DNA of 64,000 nucleotides, taken from Acidovorax sp. GBBC 1281. GTDB lineage: Bacteria > Pseudomonadota > Gammaproteobacteria > Burkholderiales > Burkholderiaceae_C. The first letter of the stretch is position 1. Each line of letters starts with the position of its first letter. Under the pieces are notes generated by a model. It was given only the letters and a program-made list of their open reading frames with translations. It searched no databases and was not told the DNA's origin. Both the position numbers and the translations under genes were made by a program. The stretch is taken from positions 1,124,001 through 1,188,000 of the forward strand of contig NZ_CP097269.1 in the NCBI RefSeq assembly GCF_028473645.1. The letters run 5' to 3'. This document shows positions 46,082 through 56,073 of this stretch, one piece after another.

Positions 46082-46581
46082 TGGGGCGGGTAGCGGACGG
46101 TGAGCGGTATGTAGCATTCGGGAAGGCCTCCCAGTTCGCTCTTGAGCTTTTCGACGAACTTGTCGATGTGCACGGTCAGGTCGATGCATCCGGCGCTGCC
46201 CGGCGTCGAGCCGCCGTGGATGAAGAAGCCGCCGCGCCCGTAGGTCTCGGTGTCCGGATAGGGGTGGATGGTCAGGCGGAAGTTGCCCCAGGCCGCACGC
46301 GGCGAGCGGTACAGGTTCTTGAGCCAGTTGTTGGACCACATCTCGGACGGCTGGATCCAGTAGTCCCCTTCGGGGATGGGCCCGGCGTTGCGGGTCTTCT
46401 GCCATTCGGTGGAGTAGTCGAAGTGGCCGTTCTTGGGCTTGCCGGACACGGCGGGCAGCGCGAGGACGGATTGCGTGCCCGTGCCGCGCAGGACTTTTCC
46501 GTCGAATTGCAGTGCGATTTTCGATTGCAGGCATCCGGGGGCGTGGGGTCGGCTGCGCTCCAGGGCGTAGGGATCGGACAT
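46078..46581 (-). CDS. Tlde1-like L,D-transpeptidase (DUF2778), candidate T6SS effector
   Basis: The 167-residue product starts MSDPYALERS; an ATG at 46632 would add 17 residues. It has the DUF2778/Tlde1 layout: LQFDGKVLRGTG, ALPAVSGKPKNG, GPIPEGDYWIQPSE, and the active-site block GGFFIHGGSTPGSAGCIDL with His122 and catalytic Cys132. Tlde1 proteins are type VI effectors that cut and exchange D-amino acids on peptidoglycan stems of rival cells. No signal peptide is seen, as expected for T6SS cargo. A membrane-protein gene overlaps downstream. Confidence 0.82.
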   Translation of the reverse strand: MSDPYALERSRPHAPGCLQSKIALQFDGKVLRGTGTQSVLALPAVSGKPKNGHFDYSTEWQKTRNAGPIPEGDYWIQPSEMWSNNWLKNLYRSPRAAWGNFRLTIHPYPDTETYGRGGFFIHGGSTPGSAGCIDLTVHIDKFVEKLKSELGGLPECYIPLTVRYPPQ

Positions 46582-46756
46582 GGCGGGGTGAAAGGGTTGG
46601 CGCCGCGCAAAAGGAGCATGCGCAACGGGCATGGCGCCCGGGTTCAGCGCGGCCGGCCGATTCTAGGAGGGGGTTCTGCCGTGCCCCGTGCGTTTTTGTA
46701 ATGCAGGGTGTCCGGACGTATCGCACTCCGCACACCGAAAGCGCGCCTCTGGCACG

Positions 46757-47587
46757 CTACACCGACCAGGTGCGCGGCCGCTGCGCCGCCATGCCCCAGC
46801 ACTGTGCACGCCAAGCCGCCCACACGGCCTGCAGCAGGCCCATGGCGGGTTCCACCACGGGCGCGAGCACCCGCACCACCACCACGTTCGGATGGGGGCT
46901 GGTGGCGCCGGCCGTGGCGGCCAGCGGGTGTGAGTCGATGGCGGCGCGGGCGGCGTCCAGCGCGCCTTCGCGCCGCTCCCGCGTCAGGGCTTCGCCGGCG
47001 ATGAAGAAGACCGACGCCATGCAGCGGTGCCCCGCCAGGCCCAGCGGGCCGTCGAGCAGCAGCCGGTCCGCCGCGTCGATGTGGCCGCGCTCCAGCCACA
47101 CGCCCGGCACCTCGATGTGTTGGGTGAAGCGGCCCGATTCGAACGGTTGCCCTGCGTGGGGCAGCCCGAGCGCGGTGACGTCCCAGCCCAGGCATTCGGC
47201 GCCCGGGGCCACCTCCAGCGTGAGCCGGTTCTCGGCCTGGCAGGCGTTGTAGCAAAGGGCTTCGAGCGGCAGCCATTCGAGCCGCGCGCCGGGCGCCAGA
47301 ACGGCGTGCGTGCGCTGCAAGGCGGGGGCACCGGTGGATCGGTAAAAGCGCGTGGCGCCGGGGGTGGTGACCAGGCCGTGCGCGCCGGCCGCGACGGTGG
47401 TGCGGATGTCCAGCGTGTCGCCCCCCACCAAACCGCCGGGCGGATGCACCAGCACGTTGTGGCACACCGCATCGCCTTCGGGGTACAGGCTTTGCAGGAT
47501 GCGCAGCGGGCCGCCGTGTTCGAAGCGCGCCACCGTGCGCTCGGCCTCTCGGCGGTAGTCCAGTTGCAGGTGGGCGTGCCAGGTCAT
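46757..47587 (-). CDS. ureD: Urease accessory protein UreD (orphan)
   Basis: The 276-residue product starts MTWHAHLQLDYRREAERTVARFEHGGPLRILQSLYPEGDAVCHNVLVHPPGGLVGGD, the canonical UreD N-terminus, and continues with TPGATRFYRS. UreD is part of the UreDFG scaffold that loads nickel into urease. Downstream on the same strand there is no ureA; instead the Tlde1-like pair and then a convergent gene follow. The urease structural genes must be elsewhere or absent. Upstream on the same strand are a deaminase and a binding-protein gene. Confidence 0.93.
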   Translation of the reverse strand: MTWHAHLQLDYRREAERTVARFEHGGPLRILQSLYPEGDAVCHNVLVHPPGGLVGGDTLDIRTTVAAGAHGLVTTPGATRFYRSTGAPALQRTHAVLAPGARLEWLPLEALCYNACQAENRLTLEVAPGAECLGWDVTALGLPHAGQPFESGRFTQHIEVPGVWLERGHIDAADRLLLDGPLGLAGHRCMASVFFIAGEALTRERREGALDAARAAIDSHPLAATAGATSPHPNVVVVRVLAPVVEPAMGLLQAVWAAWRAQCWGMAAQRPRTWSV

Positions 47588-47675
47588 GCGGTTGCTATCA
47601 AATCGTGAGCTAGACCGGCATGATATCCGCCGGCATCGGGCCGATTCGATGCCGACCGGACGCAGGGGATGGGCT

Positions 47676-48200
47676 TCAGGCTTTCCATGCGCCCCGGTGC
47701 GAGGCCGAGGACTCCTCGATCAGCGCCGGGCCGATGCATTCGATGGCATGGGACGAGGCCGCGAACACGTCGCGGCACGACAGCTCAGCGTCGCGCTGGT
47801 CCAGCCGCTCGCCGCGAAAGGCGCGCAGCCGCACGGCGTCGATGCCGTACACCACGCGACCGATGTTGGCCCAGAAGATCGCGCCGGCGCACATCACGCA
47901 GGGCTCGCCGGACGAATACAGCGTGGCCTGCGCGAAGGCTTCGCGCGGATGGTGCGGGCTGGCCAGCCGCACGGCCGAGGTCTCGGCATGCGCGGTGCAG
48001 TCGCCCGTTTCGCCGTTGGCGTTCCAGGCCTCGGCCAGGATGCGGTCGTCCGCACCCACGATGACGGCGCCGAACGGTCGGTTGCCGCGCGCGCGGGCCT
48101 GGTCGGCGAGGGCGATGGCGCGGCGCAGGTACAGGCCGTCGCGCGGGGCGAGGGGGACTTCCTCGGGCAGTTCGCAAGCGGGGGAAGCAGGCATGTTCAT
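47676..48200 (-). CDS. Nucleobase/nucleoside deaminase (CDA fold)
   Basis: The 174-residue protein has the zinc site of the cytidine deaminase superfamily: CTAHAETSAV (His-Ala-Glu) and SSGEPCVMCAGAIFWANIG (Pro-Cys-x2-Cys). It resembles guanine deaminase-type and tRNA-adenosine-deaminase-like enzymes; the FWANIGRVVYGID segment favours the nucleobase type. TadA itself is less likely given the context. It lies 16 nt downstream of the binding-protein gene and likely shares its transcript. Confidence 0.82.
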   Translation of the reverse strand: MNMPASPACELPEEVPLAPRDGLYLRRAIALADQARARGNRPFGAVIVGADDRILAEAWNANGETGDCTAHAETSAVRLASPHHPREAFAQATLYSSGEPCVMCAGAIFWANIGRVVYGIDAVRLRAFRGERLDQRDAELSCRDVFAASSHAIECIGPALIEESSASHRGAWKA

Positions 48201-48216
48201 CGGGCGGTCTCCGCTT

Positions 48217-49245
48217 TCAGGCCGGCACCTTGCGGTCGGCCGCAGCGGGCAGGAACGCCGGGTTGAACACGCGCTCGGCCGCCGGCTTGCGGGCCAGGCC
48301 GAAGGTGGTGGCGATCTCGTCGATCTGCCGCGTGAGCACCTCGGGGTTCACGCTGCCCAGGCCGATGGCCTGCGTTTCGGCCGTGGCGAGGTATTGCCGC
48401 GTGATGGCCCAGCGGGCGCGTTCCATGTCCATGTTCAGGATGGGCTCGCGCGCCTTGATGGCGGCCATCGCCGCATCGGGGTTGGAGAGCGTCTCGCGCA
48501 GCGCCCGGTTCGTGGCGCGCAGGAAGGCCCGCGCCACGTCGGGCCGCTCCTGCAGCAGCCGGCCGGCCAGGATGGCGTTGCCGTAGAGGTTGAGCCCGGT
48601 CTTGCCGTACTCGATCACCGCCAGGTCCTGCGGCGGCATGCGGGTGAACAGGGACACGGCCGAGTCGTGGAAGTAGGTGGCCGCGTCCACGTCGCCGCGC
48701 ACCATCACGTTGTCGCGCGCGCTGAAGTCGGTGGTCACCCACTGGAACAGGTCGGGGCTGGTGTTGAGCTGGCGCGCCACCATGGGCCAGCTGCGGCGCG
48801 TGGATTCCACGGCGGCGGCGGCCACGCGCTTACCCTTGAGCGACTGGAAGTCGGTGGTCACGCCGCGGTCCTTGCGGCCGATGATGACGAAGGGCGCGCG
48901 GTTGTAGTACTGGTAGATGGCCTGCACCGGCGCGTCGGCGTTCTGCGCGTGGAACTCGGCCAGCGCGCTGATGTCGCCCAGCCCCAGGTCGTAGGCCCCG
49001 CTGGCCACGCGCGTGATCGAGGCCACGGAGCCCGAGCCCACGTCGATGCCCACGTCCAGCCCTTCGTCCTTGTAGTAGCCGTTGGCGGCGGCCAGGAAGA
49101 ACGGCGCGGTCTGGCTGGTCACGCGGAAGTCGAGGGTGAACTTGAGCGCTGTGGTGGCCTTGCCCTGGGCGTGCACGGCGGGCGCGGCCAGGGTGGCGGA
49201 CAGGAGGGTGGTGGCGGAGGTGGCGAGGAATCGGCGGCGTTGCAT
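48217..49245 (-). CDS. NMT1/SsuA-like ABC substrate-binding protein
   Basis: The 342-residue protein has a Tat-like signal, MQRRRFLATSATTLLSATLAAPAVHA. The body is type II periplasmic binding fold of the NMT1/SsuA group (FTLDFRVTSQTAPFFLAAANGYYKDEGLDV and GSGSVASITRVASGAYDLGLGD). Members bind pyrimidine precursors, nitrate, sulfonates or aromatic compounds. No permease or ATPase gene adjoins it. Linkage to a nucleobase deaminase hints at a nucleobase ligand. The first four codons carry the RRR of a possible twin-arginine signal. Confidence 0.85.
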   Translation of the reverse strand: MQRRRFLATSATTLLSATLAAPAVHAQGKATTALKFTLDFRVTSQTAPFFLAAANGYYKDEGLDVGIDVGSGSVASITRVASGAYDLGLGDISALAEFHAQNADAPVQAIYQYYNRAPFVIIGRKDRGVTTDFQSLKGKRVAAAAVESTRRSWPMVARQLNTSPDLFQWVTTDFSARDNVMVRGDVDAATYFHDSAVSLFTRMPPQDLAVIEYGKTGLNLYGNAILAGRLLQERPDVARAFLRATNRALRETLSNPDAAMAAIKAREPILNMDMERARWAITRQYLATAETQAIGLGSVNPEVLTRQIDEIATTFGLARKPAAERVFNPAFLPAAADRKVPA

Positions 49246-49279
49246 GGCGGTGGCTCCAGGTTCGGGGATGACAGCCGGC

Positions 49280-49299
49280 CACGGCGCATCTGCGCCGTG
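49280..49299. promoter_or_regulatory. Perfect palindrome upstream of the NMT1-like gene
   Basis: The 9-bp arms CACGGCGCA and TGCGCCGTG flank a 2-bp centre. It lies 35 bp upstream of the start codon of the minus-strand binding-protein gene, so it could be an operator or an mRNA leader hairpin. Confidence 0.5.
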
Positions 49300-49351
49300 C
49301 ATCGGTGCGAACTGAGCAATTTCCGGGCAACGGCGCCGTGGGGGAACGGGC

Positions 49352-49634
49352 CGGGCTGAACGCTTCTACTCGGAGGCTGCGATGCATGAAGCGTGCCTGA
49401 ACGACGCCGTTGGAGTCGGCTCCGGTTGGGCGTATGTGGCGCGGCCGCTGGGTGTCGCCGCTGGTGCATTTCTCGCAGGGCAGGCACGCGGCTGGTGCGT
49501 GGCGGTCCCCGTTGCGGTGAGGCGCGGTGCGGCGGCCCGTGCCGCCGCTGTGCCGTAGCGTTGGTCCACCCGCTGCGCACGGATTGGCCTGCGATTTGCT
49601 TGCACGCCCCGCAAGAGTAGAAGCGTTCAGCCCG
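49352..49634. repeat. 283-bp element with perfect 20-bp terminal inverted repeats
   Basis: The left arm, CGGGCTGAACGCTTCTACTC (49352-49371), is the exact reverse complement of the right arm at 49615-49634. The 243 bp inside are GC-rich and encode no recognisable protein. No clear target-site duplication is visible at the borders. It may be a MITE-like or relic element, or an invertible segment. Confidence 0.6.
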
Positions 49635-49827
49635 ATGGCCTGCCCCGTGCGGGCCCCATCGGCGGGTCATTGCTCTTGAAGCCGGTGGTGGCCGCCGGCG
49701 CGCCGTTGCCGTCCTGGCGAATGCGTGCCGCCGGTCGCCGCCTTTGTCCCCTTCAAGAGCCCCGTGGCGCGTGCCTGCCTGGCCGTGTCCGCCATGGGCC
49801 TTGGTTCATCCGACGAGGAAACCCGCC

Positions 49828-50862
49828 ATGCAGCAGAGCACCGCCAATCATCCCGCCATCTCCCCTGCCGACCCCGCAGACGCCACCGCTGATGTGCGTG
49901 GCGAACTGGAAAAGGAAGCCCGCATGGGCGGCATGGGCGCGGAAACCAGCGCCCGCGAAATCCGGCGCATCGACCTGTCCGACTTCGAACACCGCAAGGC
50001 CGAGATCGCCGAGCAGTTGTGGAGCGCCTCGGTCGAGATCGGCTTCTTCCAGGTCACCGGCCACGGCATTCCGGTGCAGGACATCCGAAACGCGTTCGCG
50101 CGCGCCCAGGCGTTCTTCGACCTGCCGCGCGAGACCAAGGCGCAGTGGCCGCTGGCGCGCAACGCCGGCTGGGAGCACAAGGCGCAGGTGCGCCCGTCCA
50201 CGCGCACGCCGGACCAGAAGGAGTCCTACCAGGTCACCCGGCCGCGCATGGCGGGCCTGTGGCCCAGCGAGGCCGAGCTGCCGGGGTTCCAGGAAGCCAC
50301 CTTGCGCTTCGAGGCGCAGTGCTGGCACGTGGGCATGCAACTGCTGTCGTGCTTCGCGGACCGGCTGGGGTTCGATCCGGACTTCTTCACCCGCGCGCAC
50401 GACCCGTCGAGCGCGGCCTACCAGAGCACCCTGCGCATGCTCCACTACTTCGCCGTGGACCCGGCGCTCAAGGACGAACTGGGCCTGTGGCGCGCGGGCG
50501 CGCACACGGATTTCGACTGCCTCACGCTGCTGTTCCAGCGCCCGGGCCAGGGCGGGCTGCAGGTGCTGCCCGGCAAGGAGATGGAGAGCCGCCAGTGGAC
50601 CAGCGTGGAGCCGGCCGAAGGCGTCATCACCTGCAACATCGGCGACATGCTGACCCGCTGGAGCGACGATCAGTTGCCCAGCAACTTCCACCGCGTGCGC
50701 AATCCGCTGCCGCACGAATACCAGGGTGCGCGCTACAGCCTGGCGTTCTTCTGCCAGGCGAACGAGGATGCCGTGGTGGAAGGCCCGGGCCGCAAGTACC
50801 CGCCGATCACCGCGGGCGACTACCTGCGCCAGCGCATCACGGCGAATTTCGCGAAGTACTGA
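49828..50862 (+). CDS. Isopenicillin N synthase-like 2-oxoglutarate/Fe(II) oxygenase
   Basis: The 344-residue protein has an N-terminal DIOX_N domain (IRRIDLSDFEHRKAEIAEQLWSASVEIGFFQVTGHGIP) and a double-stranded beta-helix core with the facial triad HTDFD (His, Asp) and FHRVRNP (His), plus the 2OG-binding Arg in GARYSLAFF. A GAGGAA SD lies 9 nt before ATG 49828. The family oxidises diverse small molecules, and the substrate is unknown. It is separated from neighbours by the inverted-repeat region and by a convergent kinase gene. Confidence 0.88.
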   Translation: MQQSTANHPAISPADPADATADVRGELEKEARMGGMGAETSAREIRRIDLSDFEHRKAEIAEQLWSASVEIGFFQVTGHGIPVQDIRNAFARAQAFFDLPRETKAQWPLARNAGWEHKAQVRPSTRTPDQKESYQVTRPRMAGLWPSEAELPGFQEATLRFEAQCWHVGMQLLSCFADRLGFDPDFFTRAHDPSSAAYQSTLRMLHYFAVDPALKDELGLWRAGAHTDFDCLTLLFQRPGQGGLQVLPGKEMESRQWTSVEPAEGVITCNIGDMLTRWSDDQLPSNFHRVRNPLPHEYQGARYSLAFFCQANEDAVVEGPGRKYPPITAGDYLRQRITANFAKY

Positions 50863-50927
50863 GCGCGCCGGGCGTGCGCCGAAGGGCCGGGCCGCGTGCG
50901 CTGCCCGGACGCCGCAGGTGCCAGGCG

Positions 50928-53486
<2,559 letters not shown>

Positions 53487-53487
53487 G

Positions 53488-54291
53488 TCAGGGCTCGATC
53501 ACCTGGCCGAGGCCGTTCTTTTCCGCGGCGGCCTTGAGCCGGCCGTCGCGCTTGATGCGGACCACGAAATCCTCCATCTGCCGGAGCCAGGCACCATCGC
53601 CGGGCCGCACCGCGTAGGCGTAGGGCACGACCTGGATCGAATGCGCCGGCACGAGGAGCTTGGCCCAGTTGGCGTTGTCCAGCAACTGGCGGCTGTAGAA
53701 GTAGTTGGTCATGAACACATCCACGCGGCCGGAGATGAGCTCCTGCTCGCGCGTGGCGGGCGCGTCGACCGGCACCACCCTCGCATGCTGCAACTGCGCC
53801 GCCATGATCGGCCCCGTCAGGGTGCCTTGCTGCACGCCGACCCGCACGCCGGGCTGGTCGATGTCGGACCATTGCGTGACCACGGCATTGTTCTTGGTGG
53901 TGATGGCGTACACGTCGCTGTGCAGGTAGGGCTGCGTGAAATCCAGCACCTGCTGGCGCTGCGGGGTCACGGCGATGGCGGACATGGCCACGTCGCACCG
54001 GCGGCTGGTGAGGTCGGCCACCAGGGATGGAAAGGAGGAATCCACGTACTCCAGGCGCGCGCCCAGGTCTTTCGCGAGTTCGGCCGACAGGTCGATGTCG
54101 ATGCCCTTCAGCTCGCGCGTGCGGGGATGGCGGTAGGTCACGCCGTAGTAGTCGGGCCAGATGCAGACCCGCAAGACCCCGGTCGAGCGCACCCGATCGG
54201 ACACTGGCCCGGCCTGCACCGCCGGCCAGGCGGCCAGGCAGGCCCCAGAAAGCAGCGAGAGGGAAAGGACGATCCGCTTCATGCCATCCAT
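53488..54291 (-). CDS. Solute-binding protein (family 3) coupled to the kinase
   Basis: The 267-residue periplasmic protein has signal MKRIVLSLSLLSGACLAAWPAVQA (ATGs at 54291 and 54282 both fit), then SBP_bac_3 features: GVLRVCIWPDYYGVTYRHPRTRELKGIDIDLSAELAKDLG, and SRRCDVAMSAIAVTPQRQQVLDFTQPYL. There is no ABC permease or ATPase nearby. Its overlap with the kinase gene suggests that it presents a ligand to the kinase's periplasmic sensor, rather than feeding a transporter. Confidence 0.88.
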   Translation of the reverse strand: MDGMKRIVLSLSLLSGACLAAWPAVQAGPVSDRVRSTGVLRVCIWPDYYGVTYRHPRTRELKGIDIDLSAELAKDLGARLEYVDSSFPSLVADLTSRRCDVAMSAIAVTPQRQQVLDFTQPYLHSDVYAITTKNNAVVTQWSDIDQPGVRVGVQQGTLTGPIMAAQLQHARVVPVDAPATREQELISGRVDVFMTNYFYSRQLLDNANWAKLLVPAHSIQVVPYAYAVRPGDGAWLRQMEDFVVRIKRDGRLKAAAEKNGLGQVIEP

Positions 54292-54666
54292 TTCTTCAGG
54301 GCCGCGCCCTGCAGGAAAGGGGGCGCGCGATGTCCTCGGGATGCAGGCCCGCCGGGAAGGCGGCCTGGGGTGTCAGCGCATCATAGAGGCCGGTGCCCGG
54401 TCGCCCGTGTCGGCCTGTGCCTTTACCTTGACCGATCTCAGGGTTCCGGGGAAGGCGCGTCAGGCCAGGCTCGCCCCATGGCAGCGCGGCGCCGGGTTTT
54501 TGCCAGACGCTTGAGCAGGGACGACGAGCGGTGAAGGCCATGGGATCGGATGGTGAGAAAATGATAGAAATAAAAAACAGCGTCGTTGGCTGATTTTAAT
54601 CAGAAAAATCATTTTTATCATCTTTAAATTTGTTTGTTTTGAACCCAACAGCGGCACAATTCACGC
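54292..54666. promoter_or_regulatory. AT-rich divergent promoter region of the signalling cluster
   Basis: These 375 bp lie between two divergent operons. The part nearest the HTH-REC gene (54545-54660) is strikingly AT-rich and contains a small dyad CTGAT-TTTA-ATCAG near 54589. A CACAAT -10-like box lies about 9 nt before ATG 54667, so that mRNA may have a very short leader. No gene is seen. Confidence 0.45.
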
Positions 54667-55323
54667 ATGGCAACATCTGCTCCTGAGATCTCCGACGTGA
54701 CCGATCACTGCACCACCCTGGAGGTGGCCAAGCTGCTCGGCATGGCCGTTCGATCCGTTCAACTCATGGTGGATCGCGGGGAGCTTCAAGCCTGGAAGAC
54801 GCCCGGCGGGCACCGGCGCATTTCCCGCGCATCCGTGCAGCAATGGCTGCAGGGCAACAAGGCCGCCCCAGCGCAGCCGCACAACCGCCGGGCGGACGAC
54901 GCCCGGACCGGGGCCGGAACCGAGGCCGGCGCGCCGAAAAAGCCCCTGTTGCTGCTCATCGAGGATTCGACGCACTTCCAGAACCTCATCCAGCTCATCG
55001 TGCAGCAGCAGTTTCCGGAACTGGGGCTGCAGGTGGCCGATGACGGCATCGCCGGGCTGGCCCTGTACGGGCAGCTGCAGCCGGACATCCTCATCGTGGA
55101 CATCCTGCTGCCCGGCCTGGATGGCGCGACCCTGATCACCACGCTGCGGTCCCATCCCCAGTTCGCGCGCAGCGAGCTGATCGTGGTGACCTCGCTCGAC
55201 GAATCGCAACGCGCGCCCTATGCCTTCGCCCTGCAGGGCGTGGCCGTCATCCACAAGCCCCGGCTGGTCGCCGAATTGCCCGGGGCGCTGCAGGCCTGCC
55301 TGGAAACGCTGCGCCATGGATGA
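54667..55323 (+). CDS. Response regulator with N-terminal excisionase-type HTH and C-terminal REC
   Basis: The 218-residue protein has residues 14-63 as a MerR/excisionase-like winged HTH (CTTLEVAKLLGMAVRSVQLMVDRGELQAWKTPGGHRRISRASVQQWL). A linker (65-92) leads to a receiver domain with acidic pair Glu99/Asp100 and phospho-acceptor Asp145 (ILIVDILLPGLDG); the Lys is in VIHKPRL. The order DNA-binding then receiver is the reverse of most response regulators. The gene overlaps the REC-HPt gene by 8 nt. Confidence 0.88.
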   Translation: MATSAPEISDVTDHCTTLEVAKLLGMAVRSVQLMVDRGELQAWKTPGGHRRISRASVQQWLQGNKAAPAQPHNRRADDARTGAGTEAGAPKKPLLLLIEDSTHFQNLIQLIVQQQFPELGLQVADDGIAGLALYGQLQPDILIVDILLPGLDGATLITTLRSHPQFARSELIVVTSLDESQRAPYAFALQGVAVIHKPRLVAELPGALQACLETLRHG

Positions 55324-56050
55324 ACCCGTCGTCCTCCTGGTGGAAGACGATGCCCTGGTGTCCCGCTTCGTCGGCATGGTGCTCGACGACCTGCCGGTGC
55401 GGCTGCAGGTCTGCAGCAGCGTGGAGCAGGCGCTGCAGTTCCTGGCGGAGCACCGTGTCCAGCTGGTGATCACCGATCTGATGATGCCCGGGGAATCCGG
55501 CATGGGGCTGATCCAGCGCATGGCCGCCGACCGTTCCCTCGCCGTGGACGCCAAGGTCGTGGTGTTCAGCGCAGGATTGAACACCAAGGTGCGCGAGCAA
55601 CTGGCGTCGATGAACATCTGGCGTACGCTGGCCAAACCGGCTTCGGTGGGCGATCTGCAAGGCTGCGTGCGGGATGCCCTGCAACTGGCCGGCCAAAGTC
55701 CTCCCTCTGCGCCGCCCGCGCCTGCCGCCCTGGCGGTGGAGGGCCTGGCGGAGCACGAAACCCTCGCGGTGGCCACGCACTTCGCCAACAACCGCCGCCT
55801 GTTCGAGAGCTATCGCGAGCGCTGCTTCTTGCAATTCCCCAAGGATCGCGCTGAGGGGGACCGGGCCGCCGCCGTGGCCGACCTGGCCGCGCTGCGCCGG
55901 CTGGCGCACAACCTGCGCACCGTACTGCTCACGTTGGGCCGCAGCGAAGGCCACCAAGTGGCCAGCCGCCTCGAAGAGGCCGCCTGCGCCGAAGACGTGC
56001 CTGCCTCAGTGGCCGGCTGGAAAGCCCTGCGAGATCATCTGAGCGCTTGA
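55316..56050 (+). CDS. REC-HPt phosphorelay protein
   Basis: The 244-residue protein has an N-terminal receiver with phospho-acceptor Asp54 (LVITDLMMPGESG) and Lys in LAKPAS, a Pro/Ala linker, and a C-terminal HPt four-helix domain with His198 in LRRLAHNLRTVLLTLG. That site is somewhat unlike the classic AHxLKG but in register. It could shuttle phosphate between the HisKA-only kinase and the HTH-REC protein. It is translationally coupled to the latter. Confidence 0.87.
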   Translation: MDEPVVLLVEDDALVSRFVGMVLDDLPVRLQVCSSVEQALQFLAEHRVQLVITDLMMPGESGMGLIQRMAADRSLAVDAKVVVFSAGLNTKVREQLASMNIWRTLAKPASVGDLQGCVRDALQLAGQSPPSAPPAPAALAVEGLAEHETLAVATHFANNRRLFESYRERCFLQFPKDRAEGDRAAAVADLAALRRLAHNLRTVLLTLGRSEGHQVASRLEEAACAEDVPASVAGWKALRDHLSA

Positions 56051-56073
56051 TCTTCAGCCGCAGGGCGCCTTGG

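Larger units (their letters stand above)
49246..49827. other. 582-bp intergenic region with inverted repeats
   Basis: This gap divides the minus-strand binding-protein gene from the plus-strand oxygenase gene. I see no convincing protein: short frames on both strands are Arg/Pro/Ala-rich with no recognisable sequence. It contains a 20-bp palindrome at 49280-49299 and a 283-bp segment with perfect 20-bp terminal inverted repeats (49352-49634). Confidence 0.6.

Noticed and set aside
47588..47611. Fourth copy of the 35-bp intergenic repeat upstream of ureD
   Set aside because: Only TTGCTATCAA and a weak AGCTA half are present; the TACTAGGGC block is missing, so it is at best a degenerate relative.
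49246..49351. Riboswitch (for example TPP) in the leader of the NMT1-like gene
   Set aside because: The conserved riboswitch core motifs are missing; only a simple palindrome is present.
49366..49620. Small proteins inside the 283-bp inverted-repeat element
   Set aside because: Frames on both strands are Arg/Pro/Ala-rich, lack SD sequences and show no recognisable fold.
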